A stretch of 64,000 nt of DNA, taken from contig CACKCQ010000003.1 of NCBI GenBank assembly GCA_902598655.1, positions 62,001 through 126,000 of the forward strand. Reading direction: 5' to 3'. Positions 1 to 9,589 of this stretch are shown here, piece after piece. Source of the stretch: an uncultured Pelagibacteraceae bacterium (GTDB taxonomy: Bacteria; Pseudomonadota; Alphaproteobacteria; Pelagibacterales; Pelagibacteraceae). The first letter of the stretch is position 1; each line of letters opens with the position of its first letter. A program made the translations under genes and the position numbers. The notes under the pieces are model-generated. The model was given only the letters and a program-made list of their open reading frames with translations, did not search any database and had not been told where the DNA came from.

Positions 1-791
1 TAATAATTGCAGGATCAGACTCCTCTGGAGGAGCAGGTATTCAAGCAGATATTAAATCAGTTACTTCTCTTGGTTCATATGCTATGACAGCAATAACAGC
101 AGTTACAGCTCAGAATACTACAGGTGTTAAGTCTATAATACCAATACCTAGCAAAGAAATTTCTAATCAAATCGAATTTACTTCAAAGGATATTAAGCCG
201 GACTCAGTAAAGATAGGAATGCTCCATTCTACCGAAGTTATAAAAGCAGTATTAAAATCGATAAAAAAATCAAACTTAAAAAAAATAATATTAGATCCTG
301 TCATGATATCTAAAGGTGGTGCCAAGCTTATTGATAATAATGCAATTTTACTCTTAAAAAAAAAACTAATAAAAAAAGTAGATTTAATAACACCAAATAT
401 ACCTGAAGCAGAAATACTGACTAAAACAAAAATTAAATCTATGATGGATATGAAAAATGCTGCTAAAATATTATTAGATTTAGGTGCTAATAATGTTTTG
501 ATTAAAGGTGGTCATTTAAGTTCTAAAATCTTAAAAGATATCTTTGTAAATAAAAAAGAAACTGCAATATTTAAAAATAAAAAAGTTAAAACAAAAAACA
601 CTCATGGAACTGGGTGCACATTATCAAGTGCAATTGCAACATATTATGGATGTGGAAAAACTCTAAAGAAATCTTGTGAGTTAGGTATTAGATATGTAAA
701 CAATGCCATTAGGAAAAGACCAAACTTTGGAAAAGGAAATGGACCAATTAACCATTTAAATAGTTTTATAATAGAAAAGAAATTTAGATGA
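1..791 (+). CDS. thiD: Hydroxymethylpyrimidine/phosphomethylpyrimidine kinase, 5' end cut by the window
   Basis: ThiD phosphorylates hydroxymethylpyrimidine and its phosphate to give the pyrimidine diphosphate used to build thiamine. The frame is open from base 3, and the first visible residues read [15 protein letters not shown], the family's N-terminal substrate and nucleotide loop; about 262 residues are visible and probably fewer than ten are missing. Further family marks are DPVMISKGG near the middle and the anion-hole motif [10 protein letters not shown] near the C-terminus. An ATG at 84 also lies in frame but would remove the N-terminal glycine-rich motif, so it is not the start. The stop overlaps the purA start by 4 bp (ATGA), so the two are translationally coupled. 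Only the true start is unknown. Confidence 0.93.
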   Translation, partial: IIAGSDSSGGAGIQADIKSVTSLGSYAMTAITAVTAQNTTGVKSIIPIPSKEISNQIEFTSKDIKPDSVKIGMLHSTEVIKAVLKSIKKSNLKKIILDPVMISKGGAKLIDNNAILLLKKKLIKKVDLITPNIPEAEILTKTKIKSMMDMKNAAKILLDLGANNVLIKGGHLSSKILKDIFVNKKETAIFKNKKVKTKNTHGTGCTLSSAIATYYGCGKTLKKSCELGIRYVNNAIRKRPNFGKGNGPINHLNSFIIEKKFR

Positions 792-2077
792 ATAATGTAG
801 TCGTTGTTGGATCGCAGTGGGGAGATGAAGGAAAAGGCAAGATAGTTGATTGGTTATCCAGCGAAGCAGACGTTGTTATTAGATTCCAAGGAGGACATAA
901 TGCTGGTCATACTTTGGTGATAGATGGTGTTACTTATAAATTAAGATTATTACCATCTGGAATTGTTAGAAAAAATAAAATTTCTATTATTGGAAATGGA
1001 GTTGTTGTAGATCCTTGGGCACTTCTAGATGAAATCGAAGAAGCCAAATCTAAAGGTGTAGAAATTAACGAAAATAATCTGATATTGTCAGAGGGTGCCA
1101 CATTAATTTTACCATTTCATAGAGAGATGGATGAAATAAGGGAAGACTCTGCCGGTAAATCAAAAATTGGAACCACTAGAAGAGGTATTGGTCCAGCATA
1201 TGAAGATAAAGTAGGAAGAAGATCTATAAGAGTAATGGACCTTGCATCAAAACAAAATCTTGAAAATCGATTATCATTAGTACTTGAACATCATAATGCC
1301 ATTCGAAAGGGATTAGGTAAGCCAATATATGAAAAAGATAAACTGGTTGGGGACTTATTAAAGATAGCCCCAAATATTCTAAAATATTCAGCACCTGTTT
1401 GGAGAAAGATAGATCAATTTAAATCAGAAAATAAAAAAATATTATTTGAGGGAGCTCAAGGAATATTACTTGATGTGGATCACGGAACTTATCCATTTGT
1501 AACTTCATCTAACACAGTAGCAGCTTCAGCAGCAACAGGATCTGGATGTGGTCCAAACTCAATAAATTATGTATTAGGTATAACGAAGGCATATACAACA
1601 AGGGTGGGAGAAGGACCTTTTCCAACAGAATTAAAAAATGATGTTGGTAATCATTTAGGTGAAAAGGGACACGAATTTGGAACTGTAACTAGTAGAAAAA
1701 GAAGATGTGGCTGGTTCGATGGGGTTCTAGTAAGACAAACTATAAAGATTTCAGGCATTGACGGAATAGCGTTAACAAAATTAGATGTATTAGATGAGCT
1801 TGATGAAATAAATCTTTGTGTAGCCTATGAATTAAATGGAAAAAAAATAGATTATTTCCCAGCTGCTGTAGAAGATCAGCTAAATGTTAAACCTGTTTTT
1901 AAAATATTTGAAGGTTGGAAATCTAAAACTCAAGGAATTAAAAAATTTGATGATTTACCTGACAACGCAAAAATATATGTAAAAGCAATTGAAGATTTTG
2001 TTGAGACAAAAATATCTAGTATTTCAACAAGCCCCGAGCGAGAGGATACTATTCTTTTAATAGATCCATTTAATTAA
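788..2077 (+). CDS. purA: Adenylosuccinate synthetase
   Basis: PurA makes adenylosuccinate from IMP, aspartate and GTP, the first committed step to AMP, in the cytoplasm. The 429-residue length is normal. Visible motifs are the N-terminal GTP loop GDEGKGK with its catalytic Asp, the IMP-binding segment [14 protein letters not shown], the GTP-side loop TSRKRRCGW and the C-terminal [12 protein letters not shown]. The ATG lies inside the thiD stop (ATGA overlap), so the pair is one transcript. It converges on rpoH with 13 bp between the stops and no recognisable terminator hairpin. Confidence 0.97.
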   Translation: MNNVVVVGSQWGDEGKGKIVDWLSSEADVVIRFQGGHNAGHTLVIDGVTYKLRLLPSGIVRKNKISIIGNGVVVDPWALLDEIEEAKSKGVEINENNLILSEGATLILPFHREMDEIREDSAGKSKIGTTRRGIGPAYEDKVGRRSIRVMDLASKQNLENRLSLVLEHHNAIRKGLGKPIYEKDKLVGDLLKIAPNILKYSAPVWRKIDQFKSENKKILFEGAQGILLDVDHGTYPFVTSSNTVAASAATGSGCGPNSINYVLGITKAYTTRVGEGPFPTELKNDVGNHLGEKGHEFGTVTSRKRRCGWFDGVLVRQTIKISGIDGIALTKLDVLDELDEINLCVAYELNGKKIDYFPAAVEDQLNVKPVFKIFEGWKSKTQGIKKFDDLPDNAKIYVKAIEDFVETKISSISTSPEREDTILLIDPFN

Positions 2078-2090
2078 TATTAATTGTAAT

Positions 2091-2981
2091 TTAGTTAGCA
2101 GGTAATAGATTTTTTGATTTAGCAGAATTCAACATATGTTTTTGCAGTTTTTCAAATGCTTTATTTTCAATTTGTCTTATTCTTTCCCTACTTATTTTGA
2201 ATTTTTTACTTAAATCTTCTAAAGTTATTGGATCATCTGTTAATCTTCTTGAGTAAAGAATTTCTTTTTCTCTTTCATTTAAAATTTTAATAGAATTTTG
2301 AAGAAGTTCTTTTCGTTGTTCCATTTCTTCACTTTGGGCAAACTTCAATTCTTGATCCATATCATTATCAACGACCCAATCTTGCCATTCATCGCCGTCT
2401 TCACCAATTGGTGCATTTAATGACTGCTCTTTTCCTGAAAGCCTTCTATTCATAGATACTACTTCTTGTTCACTGACATCTAATCTATTTGCTATATCTT
2501 TTACGTGTTCATCGCGTAAGTCACCCTCAGTTCTAGGTGCAATTTGATTTTTTAGTTTCTTTAAGTTGAAAAAAAGCTTTTTCTGAGCTGTTGTAGTTCC
2601 AATTTTTACTAAACTCCACGATCTTAGAATATATTCTTGTATGGAAGCTTTAATCCACCACATTGCATAAGTGGCAAGTCTGAAACCTTTTTCTGGTTCA
2701 AATTTTTTAACAGCTTGCATTAAACCTACGTTACCTTCTGAAATCATTTCATTAAGAGGCAAACCATAACCTTTGTAACCCATTGCTATTTTAGCAACTA
2801 GTCTTAAATGACTTGTAACAAGTTTTTCAGCTGATTTAACGTTTCCTGTCGTTTGCCAGTTTTTAGCAAGCATGTATTCTTCCTCTGCATCTAGCATAGG
2901 AAATTTTTTAATTTGAGCTAGATATGCTGCTAAACCACCTTCATTAGAAAGAGCAGGCAAATTGTATGTGTTATTACTCAT
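2091..2981 (-). CDS. rpoH: RNA polymerase heat-shock sigma factor (sigma-32)
   Basis: RpoH directs RNA polymerase to heat-shock and protein-quality genes. The 296 residues show a sigma region 2 (HLRLVAKIA, SEGNVGLMQAVKKFEPEKGFR then ATYAMWWIKASI) and a C-terminal region 4 helix-turn-helix (LEDLSKKFKISRERIRQIE). The RpoH-box segment QKKLFFNLKKLK after region 2.4 separates it from housekeeping sigma-70. It lies 43 bp downstream of rluD on the same strand, an order I recall from other alphaproteobacteria. A promoter-like pair of boxes sits in the gap, so it may be transcribed both from rluD and on its own. Confidence 0.95.
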   Translation of the reverse strand: MSNNTYNLPALSNEGGLAAYLAQIKKFPMLDAEEEYMLAKNWQTTGNVKSAEKLVTSHLRLVAKIAMGYKGYGLPLNEMISEGNVGLMQAVKKFEPEKGFRLATYAMWWIKASIQEYILRSWSLVKIGTTTAQKKLFFNLKKLKNQIAPRTEGDLRDEHVKDIANRLDVSEQEVVSMNRRLSGKEQSLNAPIGEDGDEWQDWVVDNDMDQELKFAQSEEMEQRKELLQNSIKILNEREKEILYSRRLTDDPITLEDLSKKFKISRERIRQIENKAFEKLQKHMLNSAKSKNLLPAN

Positions 2982-2991
2982 CGGAAGTATT

Positions 2992-3019
2992 TATGTAATA
3001 GAGAAATTTTTTTTTACAA
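2992..3019 (-). promoter_or_regulatory. Candidate rpoH promoter
   Basis: On the minus strand TTGTAA (-35), a 16-bp spacer and TACATA (-10) lie in the short gap between rluD and rpoH. The -10 ends 10 nt before the ATG, which would give a very short leader. Called by eye in AT-rich DNA. Confidence 0.33.
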
Positions 3020-3024
3020 TCGTT

Positions 3025-4005
3025 TTATTTACTCAATTTTCGTAGTTTTTTTAAGATATCATTTAATTCGATTGGGATATTTGATGAAAATTCTAATCTT
3101 TCTCCTATCCTTGGATGGTCAAAACCTAACTGTTTTGCATGCAAAAATTGTCTATCTAGATTTAAAATTTTATTATTAAGATCTTCATCAATGTTTTTAA
3201 ATTTCTTAAATTTCTTTTTATATTTTTTATCTCCAAGAATATTGTTACCTTTGTATGACATATGAACTCTTATTTGATGAGTTCTCCCAGTTTCTAATTT
3301 ACATTGTATAAAACTAAAAGTTGGAACTTTATCATTCTCGAAAACTTCTAATGTTTCATAATGTGTAATTGCCTTTTTACCTTTGCTAGATGAGACCTCC
3401 ATCATCTGTCTGTTTTTAGAACTTCTAGTTATGAACGTTTCAATAGTTCCTTTTTGAGGTCGTAATTTTCCCCATATTAAAGTTTGATAAACTCTTGTTA
3501 TAGTGTGTTCAGAAAACTGAAGCGATAATTTTTCATGGGTTGAATTATTTTTTGCAATTACAATTAATCCTGATGTATCTTTATCAATTCTATGAACTAT
3601 ACCAGGCCTAAGTTCATCTCCAATATCAGATAAATTTTTACTATCATAATTCATTAACGCGTTAACTATAGTATTATCGTAATTACCAGCACCAGGATGC
3701 ATTGAAATTCCAGAAGGCTTATCAATTACGATTAAGTCTTCATCTTCATAAATTATGTTTAATTTAAAATTATAAGGTTTTAAGCTTTGTTTCTTAGGTT
3801 CAACAATTTCAAGATCAATTTTGTCATTTAATTTTATTTTAACTGAAGGGTCTTTTATAATTTTCTCGTTAATTTTTAATTTACTATCTAGAATTAAATT
3901 TTTTACTCTAGTTCTGCTTAACCTCTTATCATGATTTGCTAATATCGTGTCTACTCTCTTGTTATTATCATCTTCTTTAATAATAAAATTGATGAAATTT
4001 TTCAT
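3025..4005 (-). CDS. rluD: 23S rRNA pseudouridine synthase of the RluD family
   Basis: This enzyme isomerises uridines in rRNA; RluD proper modifies helix 69 of 23S rRNA. Of the 326 residues, roughly 15-75 form an S4 RNA-binding domain (RVDTILANHDKRLSRTRVKNLI), followed by the RsuA/RluA catalytic domain with the motif GIVHRIDKDTSGLIVIAKN, whose Asp is the catalytic residue, and a later RTHQIRVHMSYKG block. Length and S4 domain fit RluD better than RluA or RluC, but substrate specificity cannot be read from sequence alone. A TATAAT box ends 5 nt before its ATG, inside the gap shared with the divergent tRNA-Arg. rpoH follows 43 bp downstream. Confidence 0.88.
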   Translation of the reverse strand: MKNFINFIIKEDDNNKRVDTILANHDKRLSRTRVKNLILDSKLKINEKIIKDPSVKIKLNDKIDLEIVEPKKQSLKPYNFKLNIIYEDEDLIVIDKPSGISMHPGAGNYDNTIVNALMNYDSKNLSDIGDELRPGIVHRIDKDTSGLIVIAKNNSTHEKLSLQFSEHTITRVYQTLIWGKLRPQKGTIETFITRSSKNRQMMEVSSSKGKKAITHYETLEVFENDKVPTFSFIQCKLETGRTHQIRVHMSYKGNNILGDKKYKKKFKKFKNIDEDLNNKILNLDRQFLHAKQLGFDHPRIGERLEFSSNIPIELNDILKKLRKLSK

Positions 4006-4018
4006 AAATTATTATATT
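3989..4018 (+). promoter_or_regulatory. Candidate promoter of tRNA-Arg
   Basis: TTGATG (-35, inside the 5' end of rluD), an 18-bp spacer and TATATT (-10) precede the tRNA by about 10 bp. The 23-bp rluD-tRNA gap must serve both directions; on the other strand TATAAT (4011-4016) faces rluD. Confidence 0.3.
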
Positions 4019-4028
4019 AAATTATTAT

Positions 4029-4105
4029 GCGTTCGTAGCTCAACTGGATAGAGCGCCAGATTTCGGCTCTGGAGGTTCAGGGTTCGACTCCTTGCGGGCG
4101 CACCA
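4029..4105 (+). tRNA. tRNA-Arg (anticodon TCG)
   Basis: A full cloverleaf of 77 nt can be drawn. The acceptor stem GCGTTCG pairs with CGGGCGC (two G-T pairs), the D stem is GCTC/GAGC, the anticodon stem CCAGA/TCTGG closes the loop TTTCGGC with anticodon TCG, and the T arm has TTCGACT in its loop. The 3' ACCA is genomically encoded. The stop codon of the converging ABC permease begins at the next base. Confidence 0.96.
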
Positions 4106-4897
4106 CTATTCCCCCATATTAATAAGCGTTCCTTTTTTTTTTGCGACATTGAAAGAATAATAGAATAACGCAATTGATAATACAAAGTAAACCCCATTCC
4201 AAATGAATGCATTGTAAATATTTTGAATGTCTACAGTTTGATTAATCAAAATATTTCTTGCTTCTTCGAAAATGTATACCAATGGTAATAAGTAAGCTAT
4301 TTTTTGAAACAATTCTGGCAATATTTCAATTGGATAATATATACATCCAAAGGGTGCTAATAGAAACATTGTGGACCATGCTATATTTTCAAAAGAGGGT
4401 CCGTATCTCAATAGACCAGCTGATACAAGGATGCCAAGTGTTATTCCAAATAAATAAAGGCTCAAAAATAAAAAGAATAAAAATATTCCTAAATCTAAAA
4501 TAGAAATACCAAACAACGGAGAGGTTAAAAGTACTGCTGGTATTAAACCAATAAGAGCTCTTATTAAAGCTGTAGCAACAAGTGAAGTTAATATTTCACC
4601 AATTTTCATTGGCGCAATAAATAAATTTGTAAAGTTTCTGCTCCAAATTTCCTCAAGAAATAGCATATTAAATCCAATACTAGTTCTAAAAAGAAAATCG
4701 TAAAGGATCGCGCAAGTTAATATAACTCCAACTGCATTATTATAATATGTTGTATGTGTAGCGAAAAAATTTGAGATAAATCCCCATAAAGTAATTTGAA
4801 TAGTCGGCCAATAAACAAGATCCAAAACCCTTGGGAAAGATCTGGTAATTAAATAAAAATGTCTTAAAAAAAGACCATACATTCTAGTTAAACTCAT
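4106..4897 (-). CDS. ABC-2 type exporter, membrane permease subunit
   Basis: This is the membrane half of a two-gene ABC exporter. Its 263 residues form about six hydrophobic segments in the ABC-2 pattern: an N-terminal amphipathic stretch, a first membrane helix around PTIQITLWGFISNFF, and a late re-entrant block with APFGCIYYPIEILPE followed by LLPLVYIFEEAR, a signature of this permease family. The start overlaps the upstream ATPase gene by 14 bp. The substrate cannot be told; relatives export polysaccharides, drugs or lipids. Its stop codon directly abuts the 3' end of tRNA-Arg. Confidence 0.85.
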   Translation of the reverse strand: MSLTRMYGLFLRHFYLITRSFPRVLDLVYWPTIQITLWGFISNFFATHTTYYNNAVGVILTCAILYDFLFRTSIGFNMLFLEEIWSRNFTNLFIAPMKIGEILTSLVATALIRALIGLIPAVLLTSPLFGISILDLGIFLFFLFLSLYLFGITLGILVSAGLLRYGPSFENIAWSTMFLLAPFGCIYYPIEILPELFQKIAYLLPLVYIFEEARNILINQTVDIQNIYNAFIWNGVYFVLSIALFYYSFNVAKKKGTLINMGE

Positions 4898-5621
4898 TTT
4901 TACTCCTTGATAATTTTAAAAAAACTTCCTCAAGGTTTTTTCTGCCGTGTTTATTTATTAATTCTTCAGGATTTCCTTTATCTATAATAATTCCGTCTTT
5001 CATCATAAGAATAGATTTACAAAGCCTAGTGACTTCATTCATATTATGAGAAGCAAGAAGTATAGATATTTTTTTTTCTTTTTTATAATCTTCCAAAAAA
5101 GATCTAACAAAATCACCTACTTCTGGATCTAATGATGCAGTTGGCTCATCTAGTAGTAATACCTTTGGTTGGTTGATTAATGCTTTTGCCAAACTAACTC
5201 TATTTTTTTGTCCAGATGATAATTCGCCTGTAATGCTATTAAGCAATTCTCCCAATCTTAATTTTTCCGATAAAAATTCAATCCTCTCATTAATATTATT
5301 TATTTTATATAATTTTCCATAAACGGTTAGATTTTGTTTAACCGTAAGTTTTTTTGGTAATTCAATATATGGAGATATGAAGTTTATTTGTTCCAAGATT
5401 TCAATTCTATTTCCCTCCAATTTTTGACCATTTATCAAAATTTCTCCACTAGTTGGTTTTAAAAGTCCTAATAACATACCAATGGTGGTTGTTTTGCCTG
5501 AGCCATTTGGACCTAATAGGCCTAAAATTTCGTCTTCTTTTATGTTAAAGCTTATACCTTTTACAGCCTCATTCTTTCCATAATTTTTTTTAATATTTTT
5601 TACTTCGACTAAATTTTTCAT
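4884..5621 (-). CDS. ABC exporter, ATP-binding subunit
   Basis: This cytoplasmic ATPase partners the ABC-2 permease just downstream. The 245 residues contain Walker A GPNGSGKT near residue 39, an LSSGQKNR signature loop, Walker B VLLLDEP with its catalytic Glu, and the switch His in LASHNMNEV. It overlaps the permease by 14 bp and the upstream sua5-like gene by 4 bp, so all three are one transcript. The match is to the broad CcmA/NatA-type exporter class; substrate unknown. Confidence 0.9.
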   Translation of the reverse strand: MKNLVEVKNIKKNYGKNEAVKGISFNIKEDEILGLLGPNGSGKTTTIGMLLGLLKPTSGEILINGQKLEGNRIEILEQINFISPYIELPKKLTVKQNLTVYGKLYKINNINERIEFLSEKLRLGELLNSITGELSSGQKNRVSLAKALINQPKVLLLDEPTASLDPEVGDFVRSFLEDYKKEKKISILLASHNMNEVTRLCKSILMMKDGIIIDKGNPEELINKHGRKNLEEVFLKLSRSKNEFN

Positions 5622-6553
5622 TTTTTTGATGCTCTAAGAAGTCTATCGTTAATCACCAATCCAAAGTTTCGGTTCGGTATTCTTTGCACAGCTATTTTTC
5701 TGTAACCTAGCTTCTTAATTTTTCTTAATGTTTTATACAAATTTTTACCACTCTCCATTAGATTATTTGTCTTACTTAAATAAAAATAATTCTTATTATT
5801 TTCTTTTTTCTTCTTGATTAGGATAAAAGCCTCATCTTTTTTTATTTTAATTGCGTTTAATCTAATGGGTATACCTGGTGAATAATGAACCCTCCCTCTT
5901 CCTGGAGAATTTATATTGTTTTTACCATGCAATTTAGTTTTTAAATTTATTTTCAATTTTTTTTTTAATATAGAAATATCTAAACCGCCCAATCTTAAAA
6001 TTTGGGGTTTTTTTACTAAACTTATTATTGTAGATTCAACACCAACTTTTGATCTTCCACCTTCTAGAATAAATTTAATTTTTTCTCCAAATTCATCATA
6101 TACATCATCTCTTGTCACCGGACTTATCCCTTCAGAAATATTTGCGCTTGGTGCTGCTAAAGGATATTTTAAAGATTTTAATAATATTCTAGCGGTTCGG
6201 TGACTTGGAAATCTTACACCTAAAGTTTTTTTGTTATTAGTAACGTTTTTTGAAATTTTGCTTTCATTTTTTAGTTTTAATATAAAGGTAATTGGTCCAG
6301 GGCATAATGAATTATAAAGTTTATAAAATAAAGTGTTTGTCTCACAATCTTTTTCCAAATCTTTAATATTATAATAATGAACTATCAAGGGGTTATCAGA
6401 AGGCCTTCCTTTTAATTTAAATATTTTTTTAGTGCCTTTATCAGAATAGGCATTAGCAGCTAATCCATAGACAGTTTCTGTAGGTATTCCAATACATTCG
6501 TTATTATTTAAATATTTTACTGCTTTTTTAATATTTGAATCATTAATTTTCAT
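5618..6553 (-). CDS. Threonylcarbamoyl-AMP synthase, Sua5 type
   Basis: Makes threonylcarbamoyl-AMP from threonine, bicarbonate and ATP for the t6A modification of ANN-decoding tRNAs. The N-terminal YrdC domain (about residues 1-190) has GIPTETVYGLAANA, the KxR motif in KLKGRPSDNPL, and PSANISEGISPV. The linker PGRGRVHYSPG and a C-terminal extension of about 110 residues make it the longer Sua5 form (311 aa) rather than short TsaC. It heads the operon with the ABC exporter. Its start codon forms one end of a perfect inverted repeat shared with xseB. Confidence 0.9.
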   Translation of the reverse strand: MKINDSNIKKAVKYLNNNECIGIPTETVYGLAANAYSDKGTKKIFKLKGRPSDNPLIVHYYNIKDLEKDCETNTLFYKLYNSLCPGPITFILKLKNESKISKNVTNNKKTLGVRFPSHRTARILLKSLKYPLAAPSANISEGISPVTRDDVYDEFGEKIKFILEGGRSKVGVESTIISLVKKPQILRLGGLDISILKKKLKINLKTKLHGKNNINSPGRGRVHYSPGIPIRLNAIKIKKDEAFILIKKKKENNKNYFYLSKTNNLMESGKNLYKTLRKIKKLGYRKIAVQRIPNRNFGLVINDRLLRASKK

Positions 6554-6576
6554 ATAATATTACAAACTATTATATG
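6551..6576. promoter_or_regulatory. Symmetric divergent promoter/operator between sua5-like gene and xseB
   Basis: The 20-bp gap plus both start codons form a perfect inverted repeat: CATATAATA, 8 bp, TATTATATG. The outer ends are the two start codons, and each arm holds a TATAAT box for the gene on the far side (6553-6558 for xseB, 6569-6574 for the sua5-like gene). No good -35 box sits at the usual distance on either side. Confidence 0.4.
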
Positions 6577-6828
6577 AATGAAAAATTTTTGCCAGATGAT
6601 ATTGAATTAAAATCTTTGAGTGAACTCACAGATATAGCAGATCGTTTAATTCAAAAATTAGAAAATAAAAAAAATTTGGAAGAATCCATTGAAGATTATC
6701 AATATTTAATAAAGTTAAACAATATAATAGAAAAAAAATTTCAAAAAGACTCAAAAAATATATCTGAAAGTACCAAGCTAAAAATAGAAGAATTAACCTC
6801 AAAAAAAAATGAAAAAAAAATTAGTTAA
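6574..6828 (+). CDS. xseB: Probable exodeoxyribonuclease VII small subunit
   Basis: The small helical subunit wraps the large subunit XseA in exonuclease VII, which trims single-stranded DNA. The 84 residues are almost entirely charged helix, with LSELTDIADRLIQKLENKKNLEESIEDYQ, the short two-helix pattern of XseB. Sequence alone is weakly diagnostic at this length, so the call leans on context: xseB-ispA-dxs is a common proteobacterial order. It overlaps ispA by 20 bp. xseA is not in the window. Positions cited: residues about 14-43 hold the first helix. Confidence 0.72.
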   Translation: MNEKFLPDDIELKSLSELTDIADRLIQKLENKKNLEESIEDYQYLIKLNNIIEKKFQKDSKNISESTKLKIEELTSKKNEKKIS

Positions 6829-7678
6829 AACTGTTAATGAAGTAAATAAATTTTTAAAAAATTACTTAGCAAAACAAAAAAAAACAGATCTAATTATACC
6901 TATTAAGTATGGTTTATTTCCTGGAGGAAAAAAAATAAGATCTAAGCTTATTTTTGATGTTGGAAAAATTTTTAATGTAGAAAAAAAATATCTTTTATAT
7001 TTAAGTTCAGCTGTTGAATGTATACACGCTTATTCACTAATACATGATGATTTACCGTGTATGGATAATGATGATATTAGAAGAGGTAAACTAACTACAC
7101 ATAAAAAATTTGGAGAATCAACAGCGGTTTTAGCCGGAAACTCCCTTTTGACATTAGCTTTTGAAATTTTATCTGATCCAAAGTTCAATATAAATAACAA
7201 TAAAAAAATATCCCTAATAAATCTATTATCTCAATCATCAGGTCACCAAGGAATAGCTGGAGGTCAATTTTTGGATTTAAATTATGAAAGAAAAAAAGTT
7301 TCTAAACAAAAAGTTATAGATATGGAGATTAAAAAGACTGGAAAATTATTTTCATTCAGCTGCTTGTCTCCAGTTATTTTGACAAATAAAAAAGACCAAA
7401 TAAAAAAATTCTTAATTATTGGTGAAAAAATTGGTTTACTTTTTCAAATTGCAGATGATTTAATTGATTATAGCAGTACATCAAAAACTGCAGGAAAAAA
7501 AACAAATAAAGATTCAAAAAGGGGAAAAGCAACATTAATAAGTTTACTAGGATATAAAAATGCTATTAAATATGCTTCAAAACTAAAAAAAGAAATATTT
7601 AATAGTTTAGTTAGCTATGGAAATAATGCTAGTGATTTAAAAGAGACAATTGAATTTATATTAAGTAGAAATAAATAA
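6809..7678 (+). CDS. ispA: Farnesyl diphosphate synthase (short-chain polyprenyl synthase)
   Basis: Condenses isopentenyl diphosphate with dimethylallyl and geranyl diphosphate to make the C15 precursor of quinones and undecaprenol. The 289 residues carry FPGGKKIRSKL, the first aspartate-rich motif HDDLPCMDNDDIRRG with four residues between the Asp pairs (the bacterial FPP-synthase form), GGQFLDL and the second motif QIADDLID. It sits between xseB and dxs, overlapping the former by 20 bp and abutting the latter, so it is expressed with the first enzyme of the MEP pathway. Confidence 0.93.
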   Translation: MKKKLVKTVNEVNKFLKNYLAKQKKTDLIIPIKYGLFPGGKKIRSKLIFDVGKIFNVEKKYLLYLSSAVECIHAYSLIHDDLPCMDNDDIRRGKLTTHKKFGESTAVLAGNSLLTLAFEILSDPKFNINNNKKISLINLLSQSSGHQGIAGGQFLDLNYERKKVSKQKVIDMEIKKTGKLFSFSCLSPVILTNKKDQIKKFLIIGEKIGLLFQIADDLIDYSSTSKTAGKKTNKDSKRGKATLISLLGYKNAIKYASKLKKEIFNSLVSYGNNASDLKETIEFILSRNK

Positions 7679-9589
7679 ATGCAAAATTACAAATATTTAA
7701 ATAATATTAATTTTCCTTCAGATATAAAAAAACTCAATAATGAAGAATTAAAAGTTCTATCAGAAGAAGTAAGAAGCGAAATGATTGATGCTGTTTCAAA
7801 AACAGGTGGTCATCTAGGTGCGGGCTTAGGTGTTGTAGAATTAACAGTAGCACTTCATCATGTTTTTGACACACCTAAGGACAAATTGATATGGGATGTT
7901 GGTCATCAATCATACCCTCATAAAATTTTAACAGGAAGAAAAGATAAAATAAGAACTTTACGACAAGGAAGTGGATTATCTGGTTTTACAAAGCGATCGG
8001 AAAGTGAATTTGATCCTTTTGGTGCAGCTCATAGTTCCACTTCTATTTCTGCTGGACTTGGTATTGCAACAGCAAATAAATTATCAAATAAATCAGATCA
8101 GGTTATAGCAGTTATTGGTGACGGTGCCATGAGCGCAGGAATGGCATATGAAGCTATGAATAATGCTGGAGACTCAAAAACAAAAATGATCGTAATTTTG
8201 AATGACAATGATATGTCAATTGCAAAACCAGTTGGCGCAATGAAATCTTATCTTGCTAAAATTTTTTCAGGTAAGATTTATTTTAGTTTCAGAGAAACAG
8301 TTAAAATGATTTTTTCATCATTTTCAAAAAGATTTAGCAAAAAGGCTGGAAAGGCTGAAGATTTTTTGAGATCGGCTGTCACAGGTGGTACATTATTTAA
8401 TTCATTAGGTTTTTATTATGTTGGTCCAATTGATGGTCATGATTTAGATGTACTATTGCCAATTTTAAAAAATGCAAAAGAAAGCAATCATAATGGTCCA
8501 ATACTAATTCATATAAAAACTCAAAAAGGGAAAGGATATAGTTTTGCTGAAAAATCTGATGATAAGTATCATGGAGTTACAAAATTTGATGTTCAAACTG
8601 GAGTTCAACAAAAATCAACAACTAAGACTCCTGCTTTTACAAAGGTATTTGCAAATACATTAATAGAGCATGCAAAGAAAGATAGTAAAATAGTAGGTAT
8701 AACTGCTGCTATGCCATCTGGGACAGGAATGGACGCATTTAGTAAAGTATTCCCGGACAGAACTTTTGATGTTGGAATTGCTGAACAACATGCTGTTACT
8801 TTTGCTGCAGGTTTAGCAACAGAGGGTTATAAGCCTTATGCAGCAATTTATTCAACATTTTTACAAAGAGCTTATGATCAGGTAGTTCATGACGTTGCAA
8901 TTCAAAGTTTACCAGTAAGATTTGCAATTGATAGAGCTGGTTTAGTTGGCGCCGATGGAGCCACTCATGCAGGTGCTTTTGATATTACATATTTATCAAC
9001 TTTACCTAATTTTATTGTTATGGCAGCAAGTGATGAAGCAGAATTGGTAAGAATGGTCAATACGTCAGTAGATATTAATAATCAACCATGTGCATTTAGA
9101 TATCCCAGAGGAAATGGAGTAGGTTTAGAATTACCTGATATCAACGAAAAAATAGATATTGGAAAAGGTAGAGTTATAAGAGAAGGTAAGAAAGTTGCCT
9201 TAGTAAGCTTTGGTAACAGATTAAAAGAATGTTTATTGGCTGAAGAAGGTTTAAAAAAAATGGGAATTAATCCAACAATTATAGATGCTAGATTTGCAAA
9301 ACCTCTGGATGAAAATCTTATGTGGCAAGTTGCAACAAATCATGAAGTGCTAATTACTTTGGAAGAAGGATCTATAGGAGGTTTTGGAGCTCATGTAAAT
9401 CATTTCTTAAATGAAAAGAATTTATTAGATAATAATATAAAATTTAGATCAATGATTTTGCCTGATAAATTTTTAGACCAAGATAAACCAGAAGAAATGT
9501 ATAAAGAAGCTGGTCTAGATGCTAAATCTATTGAAGCGAAGGTTTTAGAAACTCTAAATTCAAAAGTTTTAATTAAAAAAACTAATTAA
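7679..9589 (+). CDS. dxs: 1-deoxy-D-xylulose-5-phosphate synthase
   Basis: A thiamine-diphosphate enzyme that joins pyruvate and glyceraldehyde 3-phosphate, the entry step of the MEP isoprenoid pathway. The 636 residues are full length. Visible are [14 protein letters not shown], the thiamine-diphosphate motif [15 protein letters not shown] with the later NDN, and in the pyrimidine domain the catalytic Glu in [17 protein letters not shown], then the C-terminal transketolase domain. The start codon directly follows the ispA stop. The 3' end overlaps that of aroC, on the other strand, by 4 bp. Confidence 0.97.
   Translation: MQNYKYLNNINFPSDIKKLNNEELKVLSEEVRSEMIDAVSKTGGHLGAGLGVVELTVALHHVFDTPKDKLIWDVGHQSYPHKILTGRKDKIRTLRQGSGLSGFTKRSESEFDPFGAAHSSTSISAGLGIATANKLSNKSDQVIAVIGDGAMSAGMAYEAMNNAGDSKTKMIVILNDNDMSIAKPVGAMKSYLAKIFSGKIYFSFRETVKMIFSSFSKRFSKKAGKAEDFLRSAVTGGTLFNSLGFYYVGPIDGHDLDVLLPILKNAKESNHNGPILIHIKTQKGKGYSFAEKSDDKYHGVTKFDVQTGVQQKSTTKTPAFTKVFANTLIEHAKKDSKIVGITAAMPSGTGMDAFSKVFPDRTFDVGIAEQHAVTFAAGLATEGYKPYAAIYSTFLQRAYDQVVHDVAIQSLPVRFAIDRAGLVGADGATHAGAFDITYLSTLPNFIVMAASDEAELVRMVNTSVDINNQPCAFRYPRGNGVGLELPDINEKIDIGKGRVIREGKKVALVSFGNRLKECLLAEEGLKKMGINPTIIDARFAKPLDENLMWQVATNHEVLITLEEGSIGGFGAHVNHFLNEKNLLDNNIKFRSMILPDKFLDQDKPEEMYKEAGLDAKSIEAKVLETLNSKVLIKKTN

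Noticed and set aside
84-86. ATG at 84 as the thiD start
   Set aside because: The frame is open upstream and encodes the conserved N-terminal [13 protein letters not shown] motif, so the gene simply continues beyond the window edge.
4012-4212. A 66-codon frame on the minus strand across tRNA-Arg
   Set aside because: It is the antisense of the tRNA plus the out-of-frame permease end; translations of this kind are a well-known artefact over tRNA genes.
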